64,000 nucleotides of DNA from an uncultured Thermoanaerobaculia bacterium (GTDB taxonomy: Bacteria > Acidobacteriota > Thermoanaerobaculia > Multivoradales > Multivoraceae). The DNA is taken from assembly GCA_951813015.1 (NCBI GenBank), contig CATOTG010000006.1, forward strand, positions 806,001-870,000. The letters run 5' to 3'. Shown here in pieces: positions 12,120 to 22,300 of the stretch; the first letter of the stretch is position 1, and the number at the start of each line of letters is the position of its first letter. A program made the translations under genes and the position numbers. A model generated the notes under the pieces. It saw nothing but the letters and a program-made list of their open reading frames with translations, was not told where the DNA came from and ran no database searches.

Positions 12120-12273
12120 CGCCGAAAGCGAGCCCGCGCCGCGCTGACTCGCGTGGAACCTGGAGTTTGCGCACCCGGTTCTTCGGCGAGTTCCCTCCGG
12201 AGCCCCGACAAGCAGGCGGGTGCAGCCGATGTCGAGGCGCCAGCGCCAGCCCGCCGCGGGCGGCTGCAGCCCG

Positions 12274-12549
12274 CTACGCCGGTTCGCCTATCGCGTCAAA
12301 GTCGAGCCGCCCCGCGGGGTCGGCGTCGGCCGGGAAGAGGAAGTCCTTCATGTGGCGGGAGAGGGTCGCCTGGGCTTCCGGTTCCATGAAGTTCAGTCGG
12401 AGTTCGTTGATCACCTTGATTTCCATCGCCATCCATTCGTCCCAGCAGCCGGCGCAGACGCGGGCGGCGACCTCCTCGCCGAGGGAACCGGGGAACGGGG
12501 GATCGCCCAGGGCTTCCCGTTGCTCTTCGCAGCGTGCGCAGACGATCAT
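12274..12549 (-). CDS. Fe(2+)-trafficking / oxidative damage protection protein, YggX-like with extra Cys pairs
   Basis: 91 residues. The block PPFPGSLGEEV, then CWDEWMAME, then VINELRLNFMEPEA and MKDFLF matches the YggX family, small cytoplasmic proteins that help protect or repair iron-sulfur clusters. Classical YggX has one conserved Cys near the N-terminus; this protein has CARC at residues 4-7 and CAGC near 32-35, a two-pair layout that could bind zinc or an iron-sulfur cluster. Its start codon overlaps the mlaD stop codon (ATGA-type overlap), so the two are translationally coupled. Confidence 0.75.
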   Translation of the reverse strand: MIVCARCEEQREALGDPPFPGSLGEEVAARVCAGCWDEWMAMEIKVINELRLNFMEPEAQATLSRHMKDFLFPADADPAGRLDFDAIGEPA

Positions 12550-13710
12550 CGGCCCTCCTCCGGCGCGCCGGACCCGGCGTCCGTTGCCGCGTTCTGCGCG
12601 TCCTTGTAGCGTTTCCTGATCCCCGCCTTCTGGCGGTTGCGGATCAGCCAGCGCAGCAGCTTCGACTCGTTGATGCCGACGACGAGATCGTCGAGCGCCT
12701 GGTAGATCGCGGGGTCGTTGATCAGCCTGGCCGCGGTCCCGTCGCCCTCGGAGACCTGCTCCAGCGTGGAGTTCAGGCGCTGCAGGAGTTCCTCCACCTC
12801 GGTCGTCAGCGATTCACTCAGCTCCTCGTCGGTCAGCAGGCGGGGCAGCAGTCCGTCTGCGTCGCGCAGATCCGCGGCGATGGCGCGCAGGTCGGCGGCG
12901 GCCGCCTCCGTGTCGGCCATCGTCGATTCGAACCGGGTCTTCAGTTCGGCGTCGTTGAGCAGGGCCGGCGCCAGACCGTCGCCTTCCTGCAGTTCAGTCA
13001 GGGTCTGGTCGATCCGGTCGAGGGGACGAAGCAAGCTGGTCGCCCAGCTTCTCGTCGGTCAGCAGGCGGCCGAGCACGCCCTTGCCCGCCTCCACTTGGC
13101 TGGTCAGGCGATCGATCGACTCCAGTGTGTGGATCACGGTGTCGGTGATCCTCTCGTCTTCGCGCCCGGTGACCAGCTCGCCGAGCAGCCCTTCGCCCCT
13201 CTCCATGCGGGCGAGGATGGTCGACAGGGACTGCGCGGTGGAGACGACGTAGTCGACCACGTCGGCGCCGCTGGCGATCAGGTCGTCAACGTCGGTGGGG
13301 AGGGCGGCAGGAATCTCCTCGCCCGGGTTGAGGAGCACGGCGCCGGGCGAACCCGAGGTGATCTCGACGTACTTGTCACCGAGCAGTCCCAGGGTCTTGA
13401 TCCTGGCCAGGGAGTCGCGGCGCAGCCGATTCGCGTAGCGACGCTCGACACTGATGCGCACTTCCAGCAGCTCGCTTTCCGGCCGCTCGCTCAGCAGGAT
13501 GCGGTCCACCTTGCCGACGGTCACGCCGTTCAACTGGACCGGGTTGTCCTCGGCCAGGCCGGCGGCGTTGGGGAACATGATGAGGTAGGAGTTGCTGGCC
13601 CGGAACAGGAAGCTCTGTTCGCCGATGGCGAGGATGAAGCCGGCCAGGACGACGAGGGCGCCGACGACGGTCAGCCCCACCTTGGCTGTGTTCGAGTCAC
13701 GCTGCATCAA
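12546..13710 (-). pseudogene. mlaD: MlaD/MCE-domain lipid transport protein, split by one frameshift
   Basis: Starts with MMQRDSNTAKVGL and one membrane helix (VVGALVVLAGFILAIG), followed by an MCE domain: FPNAAGLAEDNPVQLNGVTVGKV, SLARIKTLGLLGDKYVEI and a Pro/Glu-rich edge. The periplasmic C-terminal part consists of helical repeats of the type LLTDEELSESL. The frame breaks at the GGGG run 13022-13025 (CCCC on the coding strand); removing one base gives a continuous 387-residue protein. MlaD proteins form hexameric rings that pass phospholipids between inner and outer membranes. It forms an operon with mlaF and mlaE (order E-F-D), overlapping mlaF by 14 bp. Probably intact in the organism. 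Confidence 0.8.
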
Positions 13711-14497
13711 TGTCCTCCTTTGCGGACGGCTGTCGAACTTCCAGGAATGCCCTGAGCGCCGGGTCCGTGCTGCGTTCGGCCTGCTCCCAGGCGCCGATGA
13801 AGCGGAACCGGCCTCCGTCCAGGAGAGCCACGCGGTCGCCCACCTCGCGGGCCAGCCGCAGATCGTGGGTGACGACGACGGACGTCGTGCCGAACTCTCG
13901 CTGGGTGTTGCGGATCAGACTCGAAATCGTTGCCGAAGTCACGGGATCGAGGCCGGCGGTCGGCTCGTCGTAGAGCACGACCTCGGGGTTCAGAACCAGG
14001 GAGCGCGCCAGTGCGACCCGCTTCTTCATGCCGCCGGACAGGGCCGCGGGCATGCGGTCCTCGATGCCGGACAGGCCTACCCAGGCCAGGGCGCCGGCGA
14101 CGCGCTCGCGGATCTCCTCCTCGCTCAACCGGTGGTGCTCACGGAGGGGAAAGGCGACGTTCTCGAGCACGTTGATCGAGTCGAAGAGGGCTCCGGACTG
14201 GAACTGCATCGCCATTCGTCGTCGCAGGGGGTACAACTGGCGCTCGGTCAACTGGACGAGGTCCGTTCCCTCGAACAGCACGGCGCCGGCGTCGGCCTCG
14301 TCGAGACCGTTGAGCTGCCGCAGGGTGAGGCTCTTGCCGGAACCCGAACGTCCGAGAATCACGAGACATTCGCCGCGCATCACGTCGAAACTCAGGTCGT
14401 CGAGTACCGCCCGGTCGCCGAATCGACGGCAGAGCCCGCGGACGGCAAAGAGAGTTTCGGCGCCGTTCGGGTGCGGCTGCCGCTCAGACGAGGACAT
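13697..14497 (-). CDS. mlaF: phospholipid transport ABC ATPase
   Basis: 266 residues with a complete ABC ATPase: Walker A GRSGSGKS near residue 50, Q-loop FQSGALFDS, signature LSGGMKKR, Walker B VVLYDEPTAGLD and H-loop VTHDL. The FQSGALFDS and LSGGMKKRVALAR forms are typical of the MlaF/Mkl branch rather than generic importers. It powers the MlaE permease beside it to move phospholipids or other lipids across the envelope. The start overlaps the end of mlaE by 14 bp, and its end overlaps mlaD, indicating tight translational coupling. Confidence 0.92.
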   Translation of the reverse strand: MSSSERQPHPNGAETLFAVRGLCRRFGDRAVLDDLSFDVMRGECLVILGRSGSGKSLTLRQLNGLDEADAGAVLFEGTDLVQLTERQLYPLRRRMAMQFQSGALFDSINVLENVAFPLREHHRLSEEEIRERVAGALAWVGLSGIEDRMPAALSGGMKKRVALARSLVLNPEVVLYDEPTAGLDPVTSATISSLIRNTQREFGTTSVVVTHDLRLAREVGDRVALLDGGRFRFIGAWEQAERSTDPALRAFLEVRQPSAKEDIDAA

Positions 14498-15279
14498 GGA
14501 ACAGCTTCGTCAGAAAAAAGTCAGATACGAGCACGATGATGGATGCCCAGACGACGGTTCTGGTCGTGGCGCGTCCGACTCCCTCGGCTCCGCCGGTCGC
14601 CGTCAGGCCGTTGTAGCAGCCGATGACGGCGATGAAACCGGCGAAGAAGACGGACTTGCCCAGGCCGTTCAGCACATCACCCAGGGTCAGGGCCTGGAGG
14701 ACGTCGTTCACATACAGGCCGTAGGACAGATTCAACTGGTTCGTCGCGATGAACAGGCCGCCGAGGATGCCCAGGAAGTCGCCCAGGATGGTGAGCACGG
14801 GCAGCATGAACAGGCTGGCGGCAAGTTTCGGTACGACCAGCTTCTTCACCGGATCGGCCGCCATGGAGCGCATCGCGTCGACCTGCTCGGTGACCTTCAT
14901 CGTGCCCAGCTCGGCGGTCATGCCGGAACCGATCCGGCCGCCGACGATCAGCGCGACGAGGACCGGTCCGAGCTCCCTGGTCAGCGACTTGGAAAACCAC
15001 GCTTCCGATGTAGTACTTGACGCCCAGTTCCGGCAGGCTGTAGGCGGTCTGCAGGGCGAGCACCATGCCGGTGAACAGGGTAGTGACCGCGGCGACTCCA
15101 AGTGAGCTGACGCCGAGATGTTCCATCTGATGAAGCCATGACCGGAACTCGTAGGGCGGCCTGACCAGGGCGGTGAGACTGCGCCCGGCGAGAACGGACA
15201 GGGCGCCGACATGGCGCAACGGCGCCGCAAAATCGAACAGAATCCTGGGTGCAGCCTGTTGCATCGGCCCGCGGGCCAC
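14484..15279 (-). pseudogene. mlaE: MlaE-family permease, split by one frameshift
   Basis: The N-terminal frame (GTG 15279, or ATG 15264) carries the amphipathic and first membrane parts: FRSWLHQMEHLGVSSLG, TTLFTGMVLALQTAY and LPELGVKYYIGSVV. The second frame continues SLTRELGPVLVALIVGGRIGSG, TMKVTEQVDAMRSM, then KKLVVPKLAASLFMLP and two further helices to the stop at 14484. The break is at the AAAA run 14993-14996 (TTTT on the coding strand); removing one base gives a continuous 264-residue MlaE protein with the conserved RELGPV and TEQxDAM motifs. It is the inner-membrane channel of the Mla lipid transporter with MlaF and MlaD. A sequence error is more likely than decay. Confidence 0.85.
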
Positions 15280-15479
15280 CTTCTTCGCGCGTGTCGCGCT
15301 CGCCGCGCGTGCTTGGTGTTAGCTTCCCCTCCAAGGGAGCGTTGAGCAGAACGTTGTCGAACCGGAATCCTACAGTCGCAAGCTCGGAACAAGGCCGGAA
15401 CCCGTACCTGGACGGGGACTCACGCCCGGTTGGGGGGAAGGGCCGTCGAGGGTCGTCGGCGCGGCCGCCGGTCTGGGCG

Positions 15480-16226
15480 ATGGCGGTCGCGACCGTCACC
15501 GGCAACCTGTACCTGGTCGCCGGCAGCGTCGTGATGGGGGTAGCCGCGGCGATCGCTTCGTGGCTGCCGGGCCGCGACTGGGCCGGACTGGTCGCGCGGC
15601 TCTGGGCCCGCGGGCTGCTGGTGACAGGCGGCGTCCGCCTGCGCCTCGACTACGCGGGGGGCGACCGGAAAGCGTGGCGCGCGTCGACGGCCGGCCGTCC
15701 ACTCGTGTACATGGCGAACCACCGGAGCCTGTACGACGTGGCGGCCCTGCTCGCGATTCTGGAATCGCCGGTGCGCTTCCTGACCAAGCGCAGCCTGTTC
15801 CGGGCGCCGGGTTTCGGCTGGGGACTCAAGGCGGCGGGTTTCGTGCCGGTGGACCGTGAGGATCGCAGCCGGGCGGCGGAGACGTTCGCGGTCGCCGGCA
15901 AGCTGCTGGCCTCGAACGTCTCTCTGGTCGTGTTCCCCGAGGAGACGCGGAGTTCCGGGCCCCGGATGAAGCCGTTTCAGCGCGGCGGGTTCCTGCTGGC
16001 GCTCAAGGGGCGAGCGCCGGTCGCTCCGGTCGGCATCCGCGGCACGGGGCGCATCCGGCGCAAGGGAGCGCTGGTCGTGCGGCCGGCCACCGTCGAGGTG
16101 TTGTTCGGAGAGGTGATGGATCCGGCCAATGCGGGAGTGCGGGGGCGTCGAACGTTCATGCAGGATGTCGAGCGGCGGGTCGGTGAGTTGGCGGACTTGG
16201 GGACGGCGGGAGAAGGTGATGGCTGA
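15480..16226 (+). CDS. plsC: 1-acyl-sn-glycerol-3-phosphate acyltransferase (PlsC family)
   Basis: 248 residues from the ATG at 15480; the open frame extends upstream, but that part is low-complexity and lacks family features. An N-terminal membrane segment (LVAGSVVMGVAAAIASWLPG) precedes the acyltransferase domain. The HX4D catalytic motif is NHRSLYD, followed by TKRSLFRAPGFGW, GFVPVDRED, FPEETRSSG (motif III, usually FPEGTRS) and PVAPVGIRGTG. It transfers an acyl chain to lysophosphatidic acid to make phosphatidic acid at the inner membrane. It overlaps apbC by 8 bp, so the two are coupled. Divergent from mlaE, another lipid gene. Confidence 0.85.
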   Translation: MAVATVTGNLYLVAGSVVMGVAAAIASWLPGRDWAGLVARLWARGLLVTGGVRLRLDYAGGDRKAWRASTAGRPLVYMANHRSLYDVAALLAILESPVRFLTKRSLFRAPGFGWGLKAAGFVPVDREDRSRAAETFAVAGKLLASNVSLVVFPEETRSSGPRMKPFQRGGFLLALKGRAPVAPVGIRGTGRIRRKGALVVRPATVEVLFGEVMDPANAGVRGRRTFMQDVERRVGELADLGTAGEGDG

Positions 16227-17292
16227 AGCGATCGAGAACAGGGTCCGCGAGTGCCTCCGGACGATCACGTTCCCCGGCATGAAACGGGACATCGTCTCAT
16301 TCGGTTTCGTCCAGCGGGTGGGCGTGAGCGGAGGCGACGTGGTGGTCGATCTGCGGGTGCCGACCCGCGACGAAGACGCCGCCAGGGACATCCGGCGCCG
16401 CATCGTCGATGCCGTCGGCTCGCTCGACGGGGTTTCGAACGTGCAGGTCTCGCTGGAGGTGGCGACGGCGCCCGCTCCGGCCACGGCACGCGACCCCTCC
16501 CTGCTGCCGGGGGTCTCCCACGTCGTCGCGGTGGCGAGCGGCAAGGGCGGCGTCGGCAAGTCGACCGTGGCGACCAACCTGAGCGCGGCGATGGCGGCAG
16601 CCGGGCTGCGGGTCGGACTGCTCGACGCGGACATCTACGGACCTTCCATCCCGTTGATGTTCGGCATCGACCGCCGGCCCGAGATCGTCGGCGGCAAGAT
16701 TCAGCCCTTCGAGCGCCATGGCGTGCGGGTCATGTCGCTTGGCTTCCTCCTCGATCCCGATACGCCGGTCATCTGGCGGGGGCCGATGGTGATGAAGGCG
16801 CTGAGCCAGCTCCTCGGCGACGTGGACTGGGGCGAACTCGACTACCTGCTGCTCGACCTGCCGCCAGGCACGGGGGATGCGGCGCTCACCCTCTCGCAGA
16901 AGCTGCCGCTTTCCGGGGCCGTGATCGTCTCCACGCCCCAGGACGTGGCTCTGATCGACGCCCGCAAGGGGCTCGCGATGTTCCGCAAGGTCGAGGTTCC
17001 CGTGCTGGGCATGGTCGAGAACATGTCCACCTTCGTCTGCCCCCACTGCGGCGAGACGACGGACATCTTCAAGCGGGGAGGCGTTGAGCGCACCGCGGAC
17101 CTGCTGAACTGCGAGGTCCTGGGGACGATTCCGCTCGACGCCGCGCTGGTGCGCGGCAGCGACGCCGGTGTGCCGATCGTCGTCTCGGCGCCCGACGGAG
17201 CGCACGCCGGCATCTTCCGGGACATCGTGGGCGCGGTCGAGCGCCGGCTCGTGGAGCTGGCCTCCGCTCGACCGACGTTGACGATCGTCTAG
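16219..17292 (+). CDS. apbC: Mrp/ApbC-type iron-sulfur cluster carrier ATPase
   Basis: 357 residues from an ATG preceded by GAGAAGG. The N-terminal 85 residues are a MIP18/DUF59 domain (FPGMKRDIVSFGFVQRVGVS). The P-loop ATPase follows with the deviant Walker A SGKGGVGKST near residue 115, ADIYGPSIPLMFG, the Walker B LLLDLPPGTGD and the CPHCGE motif (CxxC) near residue 275 that binds the transferred [4Fe-4S] cluster at the dimer interface. It delivers Fe-S clusters to apoproteins; candidate clients in this window include the rRNA methyltransferase and the molybdenum oxidoreductase. Confidence 0.93.
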   Translation: MAEAIENRVRECLRTITFPGMKRDIVSFGFVQRVGVSGGDVVVDLRVPTRDEDAARDIRRRIVDAVGSLDGVSNVQVSLEVATAPAPATARDPSLLPGVSHVVAVASGKGGVGKSTVATNLSAAMAAAGLRVGLLDADIYGPSIPLMFGIDRRPEIVGGKIQPFERHGVRVMSLGFLLDPDTPVIWRGPMVMKALSQLLGDVDWGELDYLLLDLPPGTGDAALTLSQKLPLSGAVIVSTPQDVALIDARKGLAMFRKVEVPVLGMVENMSTFVCPHCGETTDIFKRGGVERTADLLNCEVLGTIPLDAALVRGSDAGVPIVVSAPDGAHAGIFRDIVGAVERRLVELASARPTLTIV

Positions 17293-17309
17293 AGCGAGCC
17301 GGTCGCGGA

Positions 17310-17987
17310 ATGCCTTTCGTTGTGGTCGCCGATGCGCACCTGGGTGGTCCGGGGGGCAGCGGCGAGGAACTCGCCGACCAGCTCCGGGCGCTTACGCCCG
17401 CGCGCTGTGCGCGGGTGCTGTTTCTGGGCGACCTGTTCCATCTCTGGATCGGTTCCCGTCGTTTCGAAACGCCGGAAGTGCGGCTGCTCGCGCCCGTGAT
17501 CCGGGATCTGAGGCGGCGCGGAATCCGGGTTTCCTACGTGGAGGGGAACCGGGACTTCTTCCTTGCGGGCGGCGCCTACGACGACCTCTTCGACGACTGC
17601 GGCCTGGAGATTCGCTTCGAGGCCGGCGGGGCCCGCTACCTCGCCGTGCACGGCGACGGGTTGAACCGGGGCGACTGGCGCTACCGCTGCTGGCGCAGGC
17701 TGTCGAAGAACCCGGTCAGCCGGTGGCTGACGTTCCGGTTGCCGTCCGCGCTTGGCCGCCGGCTCGTGACCTCGGCCGAACGCGGTCTCTCGGGCGCCAA
17801 CCAGGAGCACAAGCGCCGGATCCCGGAGAGGGTCATCCGCCGGTACGCCGCCCGCCGTCTCGCTGAGGGTCACGACGTGCTCCTGCTCGGGCACTTCCAC
17901 GCCGCGCGCAGGTGGCTCGAGAAAGGCGGCGAGGTGCGGATCGCGAACGCCTGGTTCAACGACAGGGAGTTGCTGTGGCTGGGTTGA
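17310..17987 (+). CDS. lpxH: UDP-2,3-diacylglucosamine hydrolase-like metallophosphoesterase
   Basis: 225 residues with the calcineurin-like metal-binding blocks in order: DAHLG, GDLFHLW, EGNRDFF, HGDGLNRGD and GHFHAAR. The GDLFHLW and GNRDF forms and the length fit LpxH, which removes UMP from UDP-2,3-diacylglucosamine in lipid A synthesis at the inner membrane. A related periplasmic or cytoplasmic phosphodiesterase cannot be fully excluded, as the family is broad. It starts 17 bp after apbC and overlaps aroA by 13 bp. Confidence 0.75.
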   Translation: MPFVVVADAHLGGPGGSGEELADQLRALTPARCARVLFLGDLFHLWIGSRRFETPEVRLLAPVIRDLRRRGIRVSYVEGNRDFFLAGGAYDDLFDDCGLEIRFEAGGARYLAVHGDGLNRGDWRYRCWRRLSKNPVSRWLTFRLPSALGRRLVTSAERGLSGANQEHKRRIPERVIRRYAARRLAEGHDVLLLGHFHAARRWLEKGGEVRIANAWFNDRELLWLG

Positions 17988-19300
17988 ACGATCCCCTGCC
18001 GGACCCCTGGCCGGTTCGGCGGGTCGAGCGCGTGGGGGGAGTCGTGGAGCCTCCGGGTTCGAAGAGCATCTCGCACCGGGCGCTGAACCTGGCGTTGATC
18101 GGGCAGCGGCCCGCGACGATCGAGAACCTGCTCGAAGCGGAGGACATCGCGGCCTTCAGGGACGCCCTTGAGCGGATGGGCTGGCGTCTCGAGCGCGTCT
18201 CCGGCGCCGAGGTGCGGGTCGAACCGCCGCCGGGCGGGCCGCCGGAAGCGCCGGTGCGGCTGGACTGCGGGAGCGCGGGAACGCTGCTGAGGTTCCTCGT
18301 TGCGAGCTGCGCGGTGACGTCGGGCGAGTGGATCCTCGACGGGTCGCCCCGGCTGCGCGAACGACCGATCGGACCGCTCCTCGCCACCCTGCGCCGGCTC
18401 GGCGCTCGGATCGACGAACTTGGCCGGCCCGGCTGCGCGCCGGTCCGGATCCGCGGCGGCGCCCTGGCTGGCGGGAAGGTCGAAATCGATGCGGGCGAGT
18501 CGAGCCAGTACGTGTCCGCGCTGCTCATGGCGGGACTGCGGGCGAAGGCGCCGGTCGAGCTTCTCGCGCCGTTTCTCGTCTCTAGTCCATATGTGGACAC
18601 AACCCTTCAGGTCATGGCGGACTTCGGTTCTTCCGTAGCGTCCGGCGACGCGGGCGAGGGGCGGAAGTTCCGGATCGAACCCCACAGGCCGGTGGCGCCG
18701 GGCGGTCGCTACCGCGTCGCCGGCGACGACTCGGCGGCCGCCTACCCGGCCGCGGCGGCGGCGATCTGCGGCGGCCGGGTGAGGCTGCGGGGCCTGGCTT
18801 CCGCCTCGACCCAGGGCGACCGCGCGTTTCTCGGAGTCCTCGAGCAGATGGGCGCCGCGGTGCGCACGGCGCCGGGCGAGATCGAGGTCGAGGGCGACGG
18901 CCGGCTTCGCGCGCTCGACTGCGACCTCTCCGGGATGCCCGACCAGGTTCCCACGCTCGCCGCGGTGGCCGCCTTCGCCCGCGGCGTGACGAACATTCGC
19001 AACGTGGCGCATCTGCGGATCAAGGAAAGCGACCGCCTGGCCGCTATCGGAACGGAGCTGCGACGGTCGGGCGTTCCGGTAGAGGAGCTGCCGGACGGTC
19101 TGCGCATCGAGGGCAACCCCTTTTTGTCCGCGGCGCCGGGTGCGCCGCGCGTCTTGATCGATACCTACGACGACCACCGCATCGCGATGAGCATGGCTCT
19201 CGTCGGCCTCCGGCGAGGAGGGCTCTCGATTCGCCGGCCGACAGTGGTTGGCAAGTCCTACCCCGGCTTCTGGGCCGACCTGGAGGGGATCGCACTGTGA
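17975..19300 (+). CDS. aroA: 3-phosphoshikimate 1-carboxyvinyltransferase (EPSP synthase)
   Basis: 441 residues. The family blocks are complete: PGSKSISHRALNLAL, DCGSAGTLLRFL, RERPIGPLLATLRRLGA, SSQYVSALLMAGL, DDSAAAYPAAAAAI, DQVPTLAAVAAFA, RIKESDRLAAIGTEL and YDDHRIAMSMAL. It condenses shikimate 3-phosphate with phosphoenolpyruvate in the chorismate pathway. The GTG at 17975 is chosen because GGGAG precedes it and it overlaps lpxH translationally; upstream in-frame sequence is lpxH in another frame. The stop codon overlaps the GTG of the next gene (GTGA). Confidence 0.96.
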   Translation: MAGLNDPLPDPWPVRRVERVGGVVEPPGSKSISHRALNLALIGQRPATIENLLEAEDIAAFRDALERMGWRLERVSGAEVRVEPPPGGPPEAPVRLDCGSAGTLLRFLVASCAVTSGEWILDGSPRLRERPIGPLLATLRRLGARIDELGRPGCAPVRIRGGALAGGKVEIDAGESSQYVSALLMAGLRAKAPVELLAPFLVSSPYVDTTLQVMADFGSSVASGDAGEGRKFRIEPHRPVAPGGRYRVAGDDSAAAYPAAAAAICGGRVRLRGLASASTQGDRAFLGVLEQMGAAVRTAPGEIEVEGDGRLRALDCDLSGMPDQVPTLAAVAAFARGVTNIRNVAHLRIKESDRLAAIGTELRRSGVPVEELPDGLRIEGNPFLSAAPGAPRVLIDTYDDHRIAMSMALVGLRRGGLSIRRPTVVGKSYPGFWADLEGIAL

Positions 19301-22300
19301 CAGCAGTACATCGCATTCGTCATCAATCTCTGGCGCCCGTTGCGGAAGACGCCGGCGCGGTCGGTCTTGCCGAGTGCAACCTGACCGATCGAGAACGGGC
19401 GGCCCTGCTGCTTCAGGGTGCGGCGTTGCTCACCCATCTGCGAGCGGCCGGCTGGCGGTTGGAGTCCTGGGAAGGTCTGCTCGTCGACGCCAGGGGCGTG
19501 CTCCGGGTCGGGTCGGGCATGGTGACGGCGGGGCCGGACGAACGGCCGGCCCAGGTCGTGCTGAGGCGCTTCGCATCCTTGTTGTTCGGGAGTGTGAAGA
19601 TGCCTGGCCGCAGCGCCGCCCGAGCGGGACTTCGGCCTGTGGTCGCCGCGTGGCGCGACCTCCTCATGCCGCTGCCGGCCGAGAGTCTGGTCGTGGACGT
19701 TCTGGATCATTCCCCCTTCCTGTGGAGCAGTGAGTACGGAAACGCGAGGCGGTCCCTGCTCGCCGTGCACGAACACGCGGAAAGCGAGGAGGTGGTCGTC
19801 GTCGGTCATTCCCGCTGGCGCCGCTCCCTGCTGCGCGCCGTTGGCGCCGATGCGCAGCGGCTGTCGATCGTGGTGGGAGGTGACGAGGCGCGGGACCACT
19901 GGCTTGGCGATAGCGCTTCGGGTGGGCCGATCGACTGGATTGCCCGGGGTGACTGGCGGCGCGCGGTGGATGAGTCCCCGCGGGCAGTGTCCACCGAGCC
20001 AGGTGAGCGGAGCGCGGTGGCACGGGCGTTCCTCGACATTGGCCGGTTCGAGGCTGCCCTGGAACTGGTCGAACGTTCCCGCCGAACGGATGACGTCCTG
20101 ATCCGCCTCCAGGGTCTGGTGAGGATGGGCCGGATGGCGGCGGCTCGCCGCGCGCTGACTGCACTCGAGGGTCGACGTCTCGCCGGTGCGGCCAAACTGG
20201 ACTTGTGCGAGGAGGCGATCAGGCTCCATGCGGCCGCGGCTCGCCCGGCTCAGGTCAGAGCCTGGGCCAAGGAGGCCCTCGAGTCCGCGGTCGGTCCGCA
20301 TGCCGGCCGAGGCCGGGCTCTCGCCCTGCTGGCGATGCGCGAGGTCGATGAGGTTGTCGAGACGGACTCTGCGGCCGGTCCGGGGTCTCCGGTTGACCCG
20401 GAAGGGGAACCTGGAGACTGGACGGCATGCCTGGCCCGGGCCAGTCTTGCAAGGGACGCCGGCGACTTCGAGGTTGCCGAGCAGGAGCTGGCGACGGCGC
20501 TCGGGCGGTTTCGGAGAGACCTTCCGGTCCATGATCGCGCCAGCCTGTGGAACGAGTTGGCGACGCATCGACTCTCGGTGGACGACTGGGCGGGCGCCGA
20601 GCGGGCCGCACGCGTCTCCGTCAGGCTCTTCCGGCATTGTGACGGGCCGGCCCGAAGGTCCGTAGCACATGGCAATCTGGCGGAGGCCCGGATTCGCTCC
20701 GGTCGGCTGTCCGGTGTCCGCGAGACGATCGACACGCTCCAGCGGGTGAGTCTGATGGCAGGGAGCGCCACCGGGATTGTTGATGCGAGACAGCTCGAAG
20801 CGCGCCTCGACCTGGCGGAGGGTCGGTGGAGTGCGGCCCTGGAGTGCAGCAGGTCCGCTCTGGACGAGTCGGGGAAGCGGCAGCTGCGAGGGGGCCGGCT
20901 GCGGGCGCTTCACCTGCTCTCGGGCCGCGCTCTGGTTCACCTGGGTCGTACGCAGGAAGCGGGCGAGGAACTCCTGGCGGCCCTTCCGTCGCCAGTCTCG
21001 GACGGGTTGGCGGGTGTGCGAACTGGAAGGGACGTTCTGGCCGCCACCCTCCTTCTCGCGGGGCTCCGGGAAGAGGCGCGGGCGGTTGCGGCGGGCTCCG
21101 CCTGTGCCGGGCTTTGGGAGACCGTCAGCGAGGACAGGGCGCCGGACCCAGCCGATTGGCAACGGCTGGAAGAACAAGGGGCTTACCACTCCGCGATGGC
21201 GATTCACGATCTGGTCTGTCTGGGAGTCGAGAACGTGCCGGCCCGATTGCTCGCGTCGGCGGTGGACACTCTGTCCGAGGCGGGCGCCGAACCGCTTGCG
21301 CACCGCGTGGACGCCGCTCGGCAGGGGCCATGGAGAGCGCTTGGGGCCTTCCTCGACGCAGGCGAGCTCGACGCGCGGGCGTTCCGTTCGCTGCTGTCGT
21401 CCGCCGGCCACCCCGAGGCGCGCATCGTGGTCCACGAGTCCCGCGACGGCGGAGAGCCGGACGGGTTCACGGAAGTCCTGCTGGAGGGCCCCGGCGGCGG
21501 GGAAGAATTCTCGGTCGGCGTGCCCGCCGGCCGGCTGGTACTGAGTGCGGACGGTATCGAGGAGCCGACGCGAGCCATCCTCGCCGTGATCGCAGGTCGA
21601 ACGCCCCCGACATTGGGTCGTCGCCGGGAAGTCGTGGAGGTGGCGGAGGCGAAGGAGTCGGCCGCGCCCCGCATGCTAGGTCGGAGCAAGGCGCTGTTGG
21701 CGGCCCAGGAGCGGATCGAAAAGCTGGCAGTGCACGATCTGCCGGTGTTGATTCTGGGAGAGTCGGGTACGGGCAAGGAACTGCTGGCTCGGCGGCTTCA
21801 CGATTCAAGCGCGAGGGCCTCGGGGCCCTGGCAGGCCGTGAACTGCGCTGCTCTTCCCGAGGGCCTCGTCATGTCCGATCTGTTCGGTCATCGTCGAGGT
21901 TCGTTCACCGGCGCCGAGAGCGACCGGGTCGGCGTGTTCGAGAGTGGCGACGGCGGCACCGTGTTTCTCGATGAGATTGCGGAACTGCCTCTGGCAGTGC
22001 AGGCAGTACTCTTGCGCACACTTCAGGAAGGCGAGATACGGCGGGTTGGCGAGAGCCACGTGCGTCGTGTCGACTTCCGTCTCGTGTCGGCGACGCACCG
22101 GGATCTCAGGGCGATGGTCGAGGCCGGTGAGTTCAGAGAGGATCTCTACTACCGGCTTCGGGTGGCGAGTGTGGAAGCGCCTGCGCTGCGTGATCGCGAT
22201 GAGGACATCATGTTGCTGGCGCACCATTTTCTCGGATCGTTCAGTGGCGACCGGGAAGAGCGTCGTTTCAGCGAGGACGCCCGCAGGGGAATCCGCGAGT

